From: SXOA01 sp046153945
GTDB lineage: Bacteria; Planctomycetota; Planctomycetia; Pirellulales; Pirellulaceae
Direction of reading: 5' to 3'
DNA length: 64,000 bases
NCBI GenBank assembly: GCA_046153945.1
Contig: JBJXFF010000201.1
Location: 9,372-73,371 of the forward strand
Part shown: piece by piece, positions 16,912 through 25,999 of the stretch
Numbering within the stretch: the first letter of the stretch is position 1
How the letters are laid out: each line of letters opens with the position of its first letter
Made by a program: the position numbers and the translations under genes
The notes under the pieces: model-generated
What the model saw: only the letters and a program-made list of their open reading frames with translations
Database searches by the model: none
Told to the model about the DNA's origin: nothing

Positions 16912-18318
16912 CTATTCCCGAACCTGTTGCACAAGTTTTTTAACAGTCGCGGCAATTCTGTCCTCGACATCACCCCCCCAGCGGAACGCTGGCCGGCCGT
17001 ATTCGTACAAGTTGGATCCCCCTTCATAGCCTCCTTCCTCCCAAACACGTCGGGAAGGAATATACGAGATCATGTCATCCGTATACCCGCAAACCCAGGT
17101 CCCCGGCCCAAACTCCTTCTTGAACCGCAGGGCATAGTCCACCACAGTCTCCGCCCCTTGGCCAATGACTAGCATTTCCTTTCCGAGTTGCCAGGCGTGG
17201 ATTGGATATGGATAGGCGGCCGGGAATTTCTCCCCTCCATCGAGCTTTTGCAACATTCGCGCGGCCCAGCGGGCGCGGATGGCATTGGTATCTTGAAGCA
17301 ACGGACTGAGATCGTCGCGGGTCACCGCTTTGAGATACGGCAAGTCGATCAGTTCGAACGCGGTGCGAATTCCTGGCGAGACGGGTTTGAGGGGTTGCTT
17401 CAGAGCCTCTTCGACTCCCACCGCCAGCATGTGCCCGTATTTCTGGCATAGTTCGACGCTGCGTCGCGGCAATGGGTTCTGGTCCCCGCCGCAAGTATTC
17501 ACGAACATGGCCGTTGTGCCCAGATGGCTTTTTTCCAATTCCAATTGGGCAAAGCCGGGATAGTCGCCGCACCAGGTGAGGAAACTAAGTGTCGTCGGAT
17601 GGCAGGCATAGCCAAAGAGAATCGCTTCGAGCTGTCCGCCGGGCCTGGTCACCGTCATAATGGGGACGGAATGATCGACCGGGCCGACGAGGGGCGTCCC
17701 TTTCGCCAGGAGCATGGGAATTTCCGCCTCCTTATTGTTGCGGCGGTTGACGGCAAAGGTCGCCTTTCCTTCGCCGATTTGCAGGCTGGCCGGGGCAAGT
17801 TTGGAAAGGGCCTCCCCCACCATCGCCACAACCTTCGTCACCATCAGCGCCGTGTATTCCTTGACCAACTCCACCTGCTCGACTTCGACCGGATAGTAAT
17901 CCACCAGGTCGTCCCCGAGCCGCGGACCGCAGTGGTTGTGCGAAAAGGTCAGCATGACGTGCTGCCGCTCGAGTCTGAACTGCTTTTGAAGCTGTTCGAA
18001 TACCAGATCGCTCATCCCTTTGGGGACCCCTTGAAAATCACTGGTAATCAGCACCACCTGTTTCCCAACGGTGTCCTCAAGAGCCAGCGCTTTCATCCAA
18101 AGATCATGCAGCTTTCCATCGGGAACTCGTTTTGAGCCGTAGCCAGCGAGCCAAACCGCCTTTTCCGGCGTAATGACAGCCTTCGCAACTCCGGCTTTCC
18201 AAACGTGTTTCTCTTCGGCGAAACCACAATTGGCAAGCAGGGACGGTACTCCCGCCGCAGCCGTCATGATTCCGGCCGACTGTTTCAAGAATTCTCTTCT
18301 CGCTGGTTGCAGGATCAT
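16912..18318 (-). CDS. Neutral/alkaline non-lysosomal ceramidase-like protein, Tat-exported
   Basis: A 468-aa protein matching the N-terminal domain of neutral ceramidases, with a twin-arginine-like leader (PARREFLKQSAGIMTAAAG). Blocks include GVAKAVITPEKAVWLAGYG, the His pair in FSHNHCGPR, GYACHPTTLSF, CGGDQNP and QGAETVVDYA. In true ceramidases a Zn is held by His residues of the first and second blocks. Only the catalytic N-terminal region is present; the C-terminal immunoglobulin-like domain of human/bacterial neutral ceramidase seems absent. In planctomycetes these proteins form a large paralogous group of unknown substrate. GGAGACC upstream of ATG 18318 supports the start. Confidence 0.8.
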   Translation of the reverse strand: MILQPARREFLKQSAGIMTAAAGVPSLLANCGFAEEKHVWKAGVAKAVITPEKAVWLAGYGSKRVPDGKLHDLWMKALALEDTVGKQVVLITSDFQGVPKGMSDLVFEQLQKQFRLERQHVMLTFSHNHCGPRLGDDLVDYYPVEVEQVELVKEYTALMVTKVVAMVGEALSKLAPASLQIGEGKATFAVNRRNNKEAEIPMLLAKGTPLVGPVDHSVPIMTVTRPGGQLEAILFGYACHPTTLSFLTWCGDYPGFAQLELEKSHLGTTAMFVNTCGGDQNPLPRRSVELCQKYGHMLAVGVEEALKQPLKPVSPGIRTAFELIDLPYLKAVTRDDLSPLLQDTNAIRARWAARMLQKLDGGEKFPAAYPYPIHAWQLGKEMLVIGQGAETVVDYALRFKKEFGPGTWVCGYTDDMISYIPSRRVWEEGGYEGGSNLYEYGRPAFRWGGDVEDRIAATVKKLVQQVRE

Positions 18319-18460
18319 GGACGGTCTCCCTCTGGTGCTCGGCGACAATGCACGCGGCTCTTCGCTGCGTTGCATCAACAAACTTTAATGAATAGACTGC
18401 CGAAGTGATAGCGAGCCACTGCTCTTTGCCGTGCGTTTTTGGGGCGCACCAAGTTATCTC

Positions 18461-21418
18461 ATGAAAAATCGCCGTTCTCCGCTGGTTTTTTCGGTCCCTG
18501 CGATGCAGGCCTGCCTTCTCATTTTGGCCGCGCAGCAAGCCGTCGCTGCCGAGCCAAGCAAGGCTAAGTTGCCCCAACGTGCGCCGTGGGCCATTTCGCG
18601 CATCACCGGCTCGCCCGAAAAACCGCTGCCCTATGTCACGGAGCGGGCGTTTCCGGAACTCAAGTTCAAGGATTGCCTCGATATCACCAGCGCCCCAGGG
18701 AGCGACCGGCTCTTCATCGTTGAGCAATCGGGCAAGATCTTCTCGTTCAAGAACCAGCCCGACGTCAAATCAGCCGATCTGGTCATCGATATCGCCAAGC
18801 ACATTCCCAAGGCGGGACAAACCTATGCCCTGGCCTTTCATCCCAAATTCCAGCAGAACCGCTACTGTTACGTCTGCTATATCCTCAATGGGGAACTGCC
18901 GGATGGCTCGCACATCGCCCGGTTCAAGGTTTCGGAGACCGACCCGCCGACGATTGACCCGGCCAGCGAGACGACGATCATCACCTGGCTCGCCGGCGGC
19001 CATAACGGCTGCTCGCTGAAGTTCGGGCTGGATGGGTGCCTCTATATCTCCACGGGGGACGGCTCGGGGCCGAACCCGCCGGACTCGCGGAAGGCTGGCC
19101 AGGACTTGAGCAACCTGCTTTCGTCCATCCTGCGGATTGATGTCGATCACGCCGAGGGCGGCAAGAACTATCGCATTCCCGCCGACAATCCGTTTGTCGA
19201 TTTGAAAGGGGCCCGCGGCGAAATCTGGGCCTATGGATTTCGCAATCCCTGGCGGATCAGCATCGACCGCAAGACGGGGGATCTCTGGGCCGGCGATGTC
19301 GGCTGGGAACTCTGGGAACTACTCGACCGGGTTGAGCGCGGCGGTAACTACGGCTGGAGCGTCATGGAAGGGCGGCAGCCAACGAATCCGGAATGGCCGC
19401 GCGGCCCGACGCCCATTTTGCCACCCACCATCGATCATCCCCACTCGGAATCCTCCTCCATCACCGATGGCCTGACCTATTACGGGCCGCGGCTCAAAGA
19501 GTTGCAGGCTCATCATATCTACGGCGATTACGACACTGGCAAGATTTGGGGCTTCCGGTACGAGAACGGCAAAGTCGTCAAACATCGGGAACTCGCCGAC
19601 ACCACGCACCGGATCGTCGGCTTTGGCGAAGACAACGAAGGCGAGTGTTACCTGCTCGATCACACGGCCGGCACCATTCACCGCCTGATTCCCAACCCGC
19701 AGCATGACAATTCCGCAACTTTCCCGCGAAAACTGAGCGAGAGCGGCTTATTCTCTGCTGTCAAGGAACAGAAGCCGGCAGCGGGTGTCATCCCTTATTC
19801 CATTAACGCAGAGCCCTGGGCCGACCATGCCGTCGCTCAGCGGCTTGTCGCCGTCCCCGGTGAATTGTCCATCAAGGCCGAGGGGGCGGCTTGGACGTTT
19901 CCCAAAGACTCGGTCCTCGTCAAAACTCTCTCGCTCGACACAGAGGCCGGCAATCCCGCCAGCCGTCGCCGGATCGAAACGCAAATCCTGCACTTCGACG
20001 GCATTGAATGGATGCCTTACACCTATCAGTGGAACGAAGAGCAAACCGACGCAGTCTTGCTCAGTGCCGCGGGTGCCGACGCGACTTTCGACATTGCCGA
20101 CCCCAAAGCGCCGGGTGGAAAACGGAAGCAGACTTGGCGTTTCTCCGGCAGGGCCGAGTGCCAGCGCTGCCACAACAAATGGTCCGGACCGGCAATTGGC
20201 TTCAATGCGCCGCAGCTCAATAAATCGCACGACTATGGCAGTTCGGCGGTCTCCCAGCTTGACGCCTTGGCCCAAATGAAGCTGCTGGAAAAACCGGTCG
20301 TGCTTGACCCGAAGCAGCCGAAACTTGCCAATCTCCATGATTCTTCGTCCAGCGAAAGCGACCGGGCTCGAGCTTATCTGCACACCAACTGCGCCCATTG
20401 CCACCGTCTGCATGCCGGCAGCGCGGTCCTCTCGAAAATGCCGTTTGATGTGCCGCTGGATAAGACGGATATGGTCGGCGTCCGCCCCACACAAGGAACC
20501 TTCGGTATCCATGCCGCCCAGGTCATCTCCCCCGGCGATCCCTTTCGCTCGGTCCTCCTCTATCGCATGACGAAACTCGGCGGCGGACGCATGCCCCACA
20601 TCGGCTCGACGGAGGTCGACCGCGAAGGTATCGAACTGATTCACAATTGGATTCGCCAACTTCCCCCGGACTCCGCGACGGACAAAACAGGCAATGCAGC
20701 CGCTACCAGGCTCCGCGCCGCGGAAACTGCCGACGTCGAACTGCTACGGAAAGCCGATGCCGGAAAGCAGGGCGAAATCGTGGACCGCCTCCTCGCCTCC
20801 ACCAGCGGTGCCTTGATGCTCCAGCGGGCCGTGGACCATCGCGACGTCCCACCCGATGTGGCGGGCATCGTGACCGAAAAAGCAGCTCTGCACACCGAGG
20901 TCAGCATCCGCGATCTCTTCGAACGTTACTTGCCACCGGAACGACGAATCAAACGCCTGGGGAGCGTTGTCCGGGCTGAGCAAATCCTATCTCTCCCTGG
21001 CGACGCAGACCGCGGCAAGCGGATTTTCTTTGAAACATCGGGGGTCTCCTGCAAGAACTGTCACCGCATCCAGAAAGTAGGGAAAGAACTCGGCCCGGAA
21101 CTGACCACCATCGGCAAGAAGTACAGCCGATCTCAATTACTGGAGAGCATCCTCGAACCTTCAAAGCTCATCGATCCCAAATATGTCACCTACTTGGCCG
21201 AGATGGACGACGGCCGCCTGGTGACCGGTCTGCTCCTCAAAAAGGACGACAGTGAAGTCGTGCTTAAGGACGCCCAGGACAAGGAATTCCGCCTCCCCGC
21301 CAAAGAAATCGAACGCCTCGTCCCCGCCCAGCAGTCGCTGATGCCCGATTTGCTCCTGCGGGACATGACCGCCGAGCAGGTGGCCGATTTGCTGGCGTAT
21401 TTGAGTTCGCTGAGATGA
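18461..21418 (+). CDS. PQQ-type soluble glucose/sorbosone dehydrogenase fused to c-type cytochromes (PVC type)
   Basis: A 985-aa secreted protein (signal peptide to about residue 30). Residues 45-400 form a six-bladed beta-propeller of the soluble glucose/sorbosone dehydrogenase family (GGHNGCSLKFGLDGCLYIST, WAYGFRNPWRISIDRKTGDLWAGDVG). A middle domain contains CQRCH (from about 567) and CAHCH (about 644). The C-terminal part has a further heme site CKNCH (about 864) with the planctomycete-type GDADRGKRIFFET lead-in. Such fusions oxidise sugars or alcohols in the periplasm and pass electrons to heme c. ATG 18461 precedes a good signal peptide; the frame begins earlier at 18431. Confidence 0.9.
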   Translation: MKNRRSPLVFSVPAMQACLLILAAQQAVAAEPSKAKLPQRAPWAISRITGSPEKPLPYVTERAFPELKFKDCLDITSAPGSDRLFIVEQSGKIFSFKNQPDVKSADLVIDIAKHIPKAGQTYALAFHPKFQQNRYCYVCYILNGELPDGSHIARFKVSETDPPTIDPASETTIITWLAGGHNGCSLKFGLDGCLYISTGDGSGPNPPDSRKAGQDLSNLLSSILRIDVDHAEGGKNYRIPADNPFVDLKGARGEIWAYGFRNPWRISIDRKTGDLWAGDVGWELWELLDRVERGGNYGWSVMEGRQPTNPEWPRGPTPILPPTIDHPHSESSSITDGLTYYGPRLKELQAHHIYGDYDTGKIWGFRYENGKVVKHRELADTTHRIVGFGEDNEGECYLLDHTAGTIHRLIPNPQHDNSATFPRKLSESGLFSAVKEQKPAAGVIPYSINAEPWADHAVAQRLVAVPGELSIKAEGAAWTFPKDSVLVKTLSLDTEAGNPASRRRIETQILHFDGIEWMPYTYQWNEEQTDAVLLSAAGADATFDIADPKAPGGKRKQTWRFSGRAECQRCHNKWSGPAIGFNAPQLNKSHDYGSSAVSQLDALAQMKLLEKPVVLDPKQPKLANLHDSSSSESDRARAYLHTNCAHCHRLHAGSAVLSKMPFDVPLDKTDMVGVRPTQGTFGIHAAQVISPGDPFRSVLLYRMTKLGGGRMPHIGSTEVDREGIELIHNWIRQLPPDSATDKTGNAAATRLRAAETADVELLRKADAGKQGEIVDRLLASTSGALMLQRAVDHRDVPPDVAGIVTEKAALHTEVSIRDLFERYLPPERRIKRLGSVVRAEQILSLPGDADRGKRIFFETSGVSCKNCHRIQKVGKELGPELTTIGKKYSRSQLLESILEPSKLIDPKYVTYLAEMDDGRLVTGLLLKKDDSEVVLKDAQDKEFRLPAKEIERLVPAQQSLMPDLLLRDMTAEQVADLLAYLSSLR

Positions 21419-21441
21419 GGCCGGGTTTCCGCCAGCGGGAT

Positions 21442-22494
21442 TCAGATCGAAACGGTGTATCGATTCGACTCGCGGCTGGCCTCGGCGTTGGCAGTTTTTG
21501 AAGAAGCGACCGAGACGTGCCGGTCGATGGACTTACTACTTCCGCGGAGATACTTGACCACTTGCTCCACGACCTCAGGCTGAATGAACGCCAGGTTGCC
21601 CATGATCATCGCCAGGCCAAAAGTTGGCATGCCGAGGAAGATGGCAATGCCGCCGTGGACTGCGACGGCCATGGCCAGGAAGATCGGGCGGGTGAGGCGG
21701 GGCCAAATGAGGACCGGGTAGAAGGTTTCCCAAAACACAGTGACGTGCGTGAGCAGGGCGATGAGCCAGGGCTGATGCACGAGCCAGGTGAGACTAAGCG
21801 ATTGATATTCCAAATTCGCCGAAGCAAACCAGACGGCGCTGCCGTCCCACCAGAGTTCGCCGCGCATTTTGCCGATGCCGCCGAACAGATAGATGACGCA
21901 CATCTGAATCTGAATCAGGCGGATGGCGATGGTGGTCATGACGTGACTATTGGCCGGCAAAGGCGCGCCGCGACGTTTCGCTAAATACCGGTCGAGCGAG
22001 AAAATGGCGCCGCAGGGGGCGATGGCCAGATAAGAGGCGATCATGACATTGACTTGATCGAGGCCGAACAGGGCTCCCGTCAAGCGATGGCAGTACGACA
22101 GCGTGATGACGCAGGCCAGCGGGGCGACGATGCGGGTGAACAGGCCGACCGTGAGGAAAGCAAAGACGACGAGAGCGCCCAGATGGAGCATCCAGAGCAA
22201 AGCCGGCGATTCCACGTAGCTGAGGTAGCTGAACGTGAAGTTGCGGCCGTCGATGCCCTGGCCGAGTTTGTCGGCAGCGGCTGGAATGACCCAGCTTTTG
22301 GCTCCCAGGAAGTCGTTCAGGCCGACTGTCCAAACCGCATGGGTATAGAACAGCATGCCGCCGCCGAGAATGCGGAGCAGGGCCAGCGTGTGAGGCTTGC
22401 TGGGAGTAAACCAGAACCGGTCCCAGGCCTGGGCGGCGGGGCGGAGCCAGGAGTTGTAAGTCAGGGTTCCAACGGCAGACAGGAGATTGCTCAT
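21442..22494 (-). CDS. HTTM-domain membrane protein (vitamin K carboxylase-like)
   Basis: A 350-aa integral membrane protein of the HTTM (horizontally transferred transmembrane) domain family, related to vitamin-K-dependent gamma-carboxylases. Multiple hydrophobic helices from residue 37 to 320 include LALLRILGGGMLFYTHAVW, RIVAPLACVITLSYCHRLTG and QIQMCVIYLFGGIGKMRGELWWDG, whose G-x-x-K-x-x-G-x-x-WW block is a hallmark. Its start overlaps the stop of the upstream gene by 4 nt (ATGA), so the two are translated together and probably form a complex. Biochemical function in bacteria is unsettled. Confidence 0.85.
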   Translation of the reverse strand: MSNLLSAVGTLTYNSWLRPAAQAWDRFWFTPSKPHTLALLRILGGGMLFYTHAVWTVGLNDFLGAKSWVIPAAADKLGQGIDGRNFTFSYLSYVESPALLWMLHLGALVVFAFLTVGLFTRIVAPLACVITLSYCHRLTGALFGLDQVNVMIASYLAIAPCGAIFSLDRYLAKRRGAPLPANSHVMTTIAIRLIQIQMCVIYLFGGIGKMRGELWWDGSAVWFASANLEYQSLSLTWLVHQPWLIALLTHVTVFWETFYPVLIWPRLTRPIFLAMAVAVHGGIAIFLGMPTFGLAMIMGNLAFIQPEVVEQVVKYLRGSSKSIDRHVSVASSKTANAEASRESNRYTVSI

Positions 22495-23270
22495 GGCCGA
22501 ATGACCTCCGACACATTGCTTTCGGGCAGATCGATGTACGTTTCCGGCAAATCGAGTCGCTGTCCTTTGCGGAAGAACTCATCGGGGCTAAGCAGCAAAT
22601 GCTCGCGGCGGGTAATCGTCACTTGGCTGCCGCCATGCTTGGCCAGCAGATGGTTCTCAAAGGATTTGCGGAGGAGTTCGTATTGCTGGCGGCGGTGCTG
22701 CCAGGCGGCGGTTTGCAGGTCCAGGATTTTTTTCTGGTCGGCTTCCAGAGAGCGACGCTCGGACTGGGAAAGGTTGGTTGGCAATGGGGGAGCCCCCGGC
22801 GCTTCAGGTGGAACAAACGCGTTTTGCAGGGCTTCCGCAAGCATGAAATGCCGGTGATAGAGGAGCCGAGGCTGTTCTTCCCGCAGGTTCGGAAAGACTC
22901 CCTCGACGGGCTTGCGGCCGTCGGAAAAATCCACCTTGTAATGCACGAGGTGGCTGGGGCCCGGGTTGGGAGCAAAGAAAAAGTATCCGTGGTCCAAAAA
23001 CATGATCGACACATACGGCCGGAACCAGCTCATCACGCCGTCCGCGAAGGGGCTTGATGACCCGTTCCCCGCACTGCTGGCGAAAGTGAAAGGAGGCCAG
23101 AAGATGGCCATCACCTGGAATGAGATGAGGGCACTGGCAGTCAAGCGCAGGGGGAGCGACCAGCGCTTTCCAGCGCCAGGCATCTCCCTGGAATTCTCAG
23201 AAGAGCAATCCTCGGCTTCATCCTCCGTGACAAGAGCCGCCTGGCGAGAGGGGGGGTGGCTTTTTGTCAT
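22491..23270 (-). CDS. Membrane-anchored partner of HTTM protein
   Basis: A 259-aa protein. Residues 1-40 are acidic and polar, then one hydrophobic segment (LTASALISFQVMAIFWPPFTF), then an aromatic-rich periplasmic part (DHGYFFFAPNPGPSHLVHYKV). Residues 140-240 are charged and alpha-helical, possibly a coiled coil (ERRSLEADQKKILDL). No enzyme motif is seen. Proteins of this pattern (APNPGPSHL-type block) regularly precede HTTM genes in planctomycetes. ATG 23270 behind CGAGGAG was preferred to an earlier Met at 23324. The stop overlaps the HTTM start. Confidence 0.6.
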   Translation of the reverse strand: MTKSHPPSRQAALVTEDEAEDCSSENSREMPGAGKRWSLPLRLTASALISFQVMAIFWPPFTFASSAGNGSSSPFADGVMSWFRPYVSIMFLDHGYFFFAPNPGPSHLVHYKVDFSDGRKPVEGVFPNLREEQPRLLYHRHFMLAEALQNAFVPPEAPGAPPLPTNLSQSERRSLEADQKKILDLQTAAWQHRRQQYELLRKSFENHLLAKHGGSQVTITRREHLLLSPDEFFRKGQRLDLPETYIDLPESNVSEVIRP

Positions 23271-23340
23271 GCAATTGGCATCGGCTCCTCGCGGGTACCG
23301 GGGCAAGGTATTCCGCCCAGGCAAGGTTTACCGGCAAGAA

Positions 23341-23380
23341 ACGCAAAACCCCGCGATGCTGCATAAGCGGCACCGCGGGG
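23341..23380 (-). terminator. Terminator of the TIGR03000 gene
   Basis: A long hairpin between CCCCGCG at 23349-23355 and CGCGGGG at 23374-23380, with an inner stem TGCTGC/GCGGCA. On the minus strand it is followed by TTTTGCGTTTC. It lies 46 bp after the stop codon of the gene at 23426. Confidence 0.65.
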
Positions 23381-23425
23381 CTGGATTGTTTAGATTCCCT
23401 CTCTTTTGAAGCGGGAGTGGACTAT

Positions 23426-24463
23426 TTACCGAGCGTCGGCAACCTTCTCCGAATCGAAGTCGAAGCTCAGTTCCTTGCTCTCACCGGCTCCGAGAGAAAT
23501 CTTCTCTTCGCGAGTGACGGTCTTGCCATCTTTTTCGATTTCCACCTTGATGGTGTAGTCGCTCCAGCTCTTTCCGTTGGTCAGGCTGGTGGTGCGGAAG
23601 ACGCGGGTTTCGCCGGTGGCCTTGGTCGGGTTGCCGGCCAGGTAGACCTTGGCATTGGCGGGAACGCGGACCGTCAGCGAGGTTTCGACCTTGGCAGCGG
23701 GGGCCAGGTTAAAGGCAACCTTGGCGACTTCGCCAGCCTTGAGGTCGATCGTCTTGACTTCTTCCACGGTCTTGCCGTCCACAACCATTTCGGCCCGGAC
23801 TTCATAGGTGTAGTTGTAGCCGGGCTGAAGATTCCGCGAGATGTACTGGCGGACTTCGCCGGTGCTCGAGGTTTCCTGGCCGTTCACAAAGATCTTGGCG
23901 TCCGCGGGGACTTCCACGGCGAGCATGCCGTCGATGTTGCGGAGCGAGGTTTCTTTGGCGGGGGCCTCGCCAGGAGCTGGCGGGGCGGGAGCCGGAGTGG
24001 AAGGATCAGCCGGTGCGTTAACGGCCGGCTTGGCGCTTTCTACCGGAGCGTAATACATGGTTCCGCCCGAAGAGCCTCCGCTCGATCCGCCGTGATAGTG
24101 ACCGCTGGATCCGCCGCTGCTACCCCAGCTACCGGAAGAACCGCCGCTGGAACCATTGTTGCGGCGATGGTGGTGGAACAAGCCACCGCCACTCGAGCCG
24201 CCGCTGCTCCCCCAGCTACCCGAAGAGCCGCCGCTGGAACCATAGCTGCGGGAATATCCGCTGGATCCGCCGCTGCTTCCCCAGCTTCCCGAGGATCCGC
24301 CACTGCTCCCCCAGCTACCGGAAGAACCACCCGATGACCCGCCCGAGGATCCCCCGGAAGAACCATGGTGCCACCAGCCCGCGTTGGCGCTGGCGGTCAT
24401 GCCCACAACCACGAGTCCGGCGACCGCGTGAAGGAACAACCTAGAAACCTTGAATCGAGCCAT
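23426..24463 (-). CDS. TIGR03000-type secreted protein with Gly-Ser-Ser repeats
   Basis: A 345-aa protein. A signal peptide (HAVAGLVVVGMTASANA) is followed by a low-complexity region, about residues 31-145, made of repeated GSSGGSSGS(W) units with a few His/Arg-rich breaks. A short Pro/Ala linker leads to two tandem TIGR03000 domains, each opening with a V(E/R)VPA(D/N)AK block and ending in a (K)AG(E/E)xxxxxF(N/D)F-like strand. This domain is described in planctomycetes, usually duplicated after low-complexity repeats; function unknown, probably cell-surface. ATG 24463 has a GGGGAAGCGG ribosome site; the frame continues upstream but gives a poor signal peptide. A promoter candidate and a terminator flank it. 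Confidence 0.85.
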   Translation of the reverse strand: MARFKVSRLFLHAVAGLVVVGMTASANAGWWHHGSSGGSSGGSSGGSSGSWGSSGGSSGSWGSSGGSSGYSRSYGSSGGSSGSWGSSGGSSGGGLFHHHRRNNGSSGGSSGSWGSSGGSSGHYHGGSSGGSSGGTMYYAPVESAKPAVNAPADPSTPAPAPPAPGEAPAKETSLRNIDGMLAVEVPADAKIFVNGQETSSTGEVRQYISRNLQPGYNYTYEVRAEMVVDGKTVEEVKTIDLKAGEVAKVAFNLAPAAKVETSLTVRVPANAKVYLAGNPTKATGETRVFRTTSLTNGKSWSDYTIKVEIEKDGKTVTREEKISLGAGESKELSFDFDSEKVADAR

Positions 24464-24847
24464 TTGCCGCTTCCCCTTGTACGAGTTCGAGTTATCCTTG
24501 ATCCGCCAATGCGGAACTTTGCACGGTAATCCCTCAAAACATACCAATGTTAGCATGTAATTCAAGCAGTTTGGGAAGAATTTGCCGCTAGGATAAACTG
24601 AGCATGTTGCGGTGAATCGGAAAGTTTTGTACCGCAATGTCGATAGTCATTACCTAGCAGTTACAGCCCGACTTTCCGTCATAAAGCGTTGTCAATTCTC
24701 AACTTTCTGCCCCAACACCCTCCTTTCGGGTCGGTTCAATCGTCGATTTGTTTTGCCAATTTGGTTACATTCAGCACAGAGTTGCCTTTGCTCTTGCCGC
24801 CGCTGGAGTCCAAAAGAACAGTCCCCCCTCCGACCCATTTATCCCCA
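24464..24847. other. Intergenic region between divergent genes
   Basis: A 384-bp AT-richer stretch between the TIGR03000 gene (minus) and a secreted protein gene (plus). Apart from a promoter candidate for the minus gene nothing recognisable was seen: no convincing operator palindrome, RNA gene or coding frame. Confidence 0.5.
24538..24565 (-). promoter_or_regulatory. Candidate sigma70-type promoter for the TIGR03000 gene
   Basis: On the minus strand TTGAAT (24565-24560) and TATGTT (24543-24538) are separated by 16 nt, about 75 nt upstream of the start codon at 24463. This fits vegetative promoter consensus loosely. It was picked by eye. Confidence 0.35.
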
Positions 24848-25711
24848 ATGTCCCAACTCCTTCGCAATTTGGCCATTCTTGGGCTCGCCACACTGGCGAC
24901 CAGTATCGCCGCAGCGCAGGAGGGGGGGGTGTCGGCTGAGCATCATCCCTGGGGACGTTTTCCCAAGGGTTCGTGGAAACTCACACGGGTGATCACTGAG
25001 ATTCTGGACCCGCTGGGAAATGTCACTGCCACCACAATCACGGAAACCAGAACCACTTTGATTGACGCGAATGCCACGACCTATACCCTGCGTTATGAAG
25101 TGACGACGGAGTCGTTGGGCAAACGATTTGTCGGCGCGCCTCAGACCAAAGTTCTGGGCTACAGCGGCAATGCCGCGGGTGAGCCGGTGACGGCTAAGAA
25201 GATTGGCAATGCGGAGGTCGAGGTCAATGGCCGCAAAATCCCCTGTGAGGTGCGTCAGATTCAAATTGAGAGGATGGGAACGAAGCCCGAGGTAATCATG
25301 GTCAGCTTCAATCCCACGGTTTCCCCCTATGTCCTCCGCAAGGAAGGGACCGCCACTGCCGCGGCGGAAGGACCCAAGATTTCCACCACTGTGGAAGTCA
25401 TGGCTCTCGCCCCTTGCAAGGTGCTCGCGGATCGTCGCAATGCAGCGTTCATCCGCACCATCGAAAAACGCGAGGACTTGACCATCACGACCATGGAGAC
25501 GACCTGCGATGACATTCCCGGTGGCGAGGTCGCCCGTTCTTCCCAGGAACAGAATGCCGAGAACAAGCCGCTGCGCCGCACAACCCTGGAGTTACTGGAC
25601 TTTCACGTCGGCAACGAGCGGCCCGACGAAGCTTGGGGAGGTCGCCGCCGGGTGCTGCACCGCTCCCGCCCTCGGCGCGGAGAGGAAATGCAGCCCTCCC
25701 CCCGCCGGTAG
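24848..25711 (+). CDS. Secreted protein, unknown
   Basis: A 287-aa protein with a signal peptide (LRNLAILGLATLATSIAAAQ, cut about residue 25). The mature part looks beta-rich with segments like GRFPKGSWKLTRVITEILDPL and TTYTLRYEVTTESLGK, and alternates polar and hydrophobic residues as in lipocalin- or YceI-like folds, but no family is assigned. One Cys pair is possible (CEVRQIQ and APCKVL). The tail (last 25 residues) is Arg/Pro-rich. ATG 24848 is preferred because it creates the signal peptide; the frame opens from 24689. It may be cotranscribed with the small gene 38 bp after it. Confidence 0.6.
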   Translation: MSQLLRNLAILGLATLATSIAAAQEGGVSAEHHPWGRFPKGSWKLTRVITEILDPLGNVTATTITETRTTLIDANATTYTLRYEVTTESLGKRFVGAPQTKVLGYSGNAAGEPVTAKKIGNAEVEVNGRKIPCEVRQIQIERMGTKPEVIMVSFNPTVSPYVLRKEGTATAAAEGPKISTTVEVMALAPCKVLADRRNAAFIRTIEKREDLTITTMETTCDDIPGGEVARSSQEQNAENKPLRRTTLELLDFHVGNERPDEAWGGRRRVLHRSRPRRGEEMQPSPRR

Positions 25712-25748
25712 ATGACGCACTCAAACGAGGCCCCAGGACGAAGCGGAC

Positions 25749-25976
25749 ATGAGATTCATCGAGATGACCGGCAAGACCTTGCAGGAGATCGTCAACGACG
25801 ACGAGTTGCATGTGGACGACCTGGCTAGCGCGGGAGTTCACAGCGATACGTTCGTCCGAATCAATGAGCAAGGTGACATTGAAGCACGACGGGCCGACCG
25901 CTGGGATGTCATCGGCGGCTTGCTGGGGAACTATGTCCCGCGCATCCGCAAGAAAACGGGGCTGGATTACGCTTGA
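25749..25976 (+). CDS. Small acidic/basic protein, unknown
   Basis: A 75-aa protein of mixed charge (MRFIEMTGKTLQEIVND...; end RIRKKTGLDYA). It has the appearance of a small regulator or binding protein with two helices and a short beta hairpin (VRINEQGDIEARRADRWDVIGG). No known family. An alternative start is the second Met, 5 residues later. It follows the secreted protein gene by 38 bp. Confidence 0.5.
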   Translation: MRFIEMTGKTLQEIVNDDELHVDDLASAGVHSDTFVRINEQGDIEARRADRWDVIGGLLGNYVPRIRKKTGLDYA

Positions 25977-25999
25977 TGCTGGGTTTTGTTGGAGTCGCT

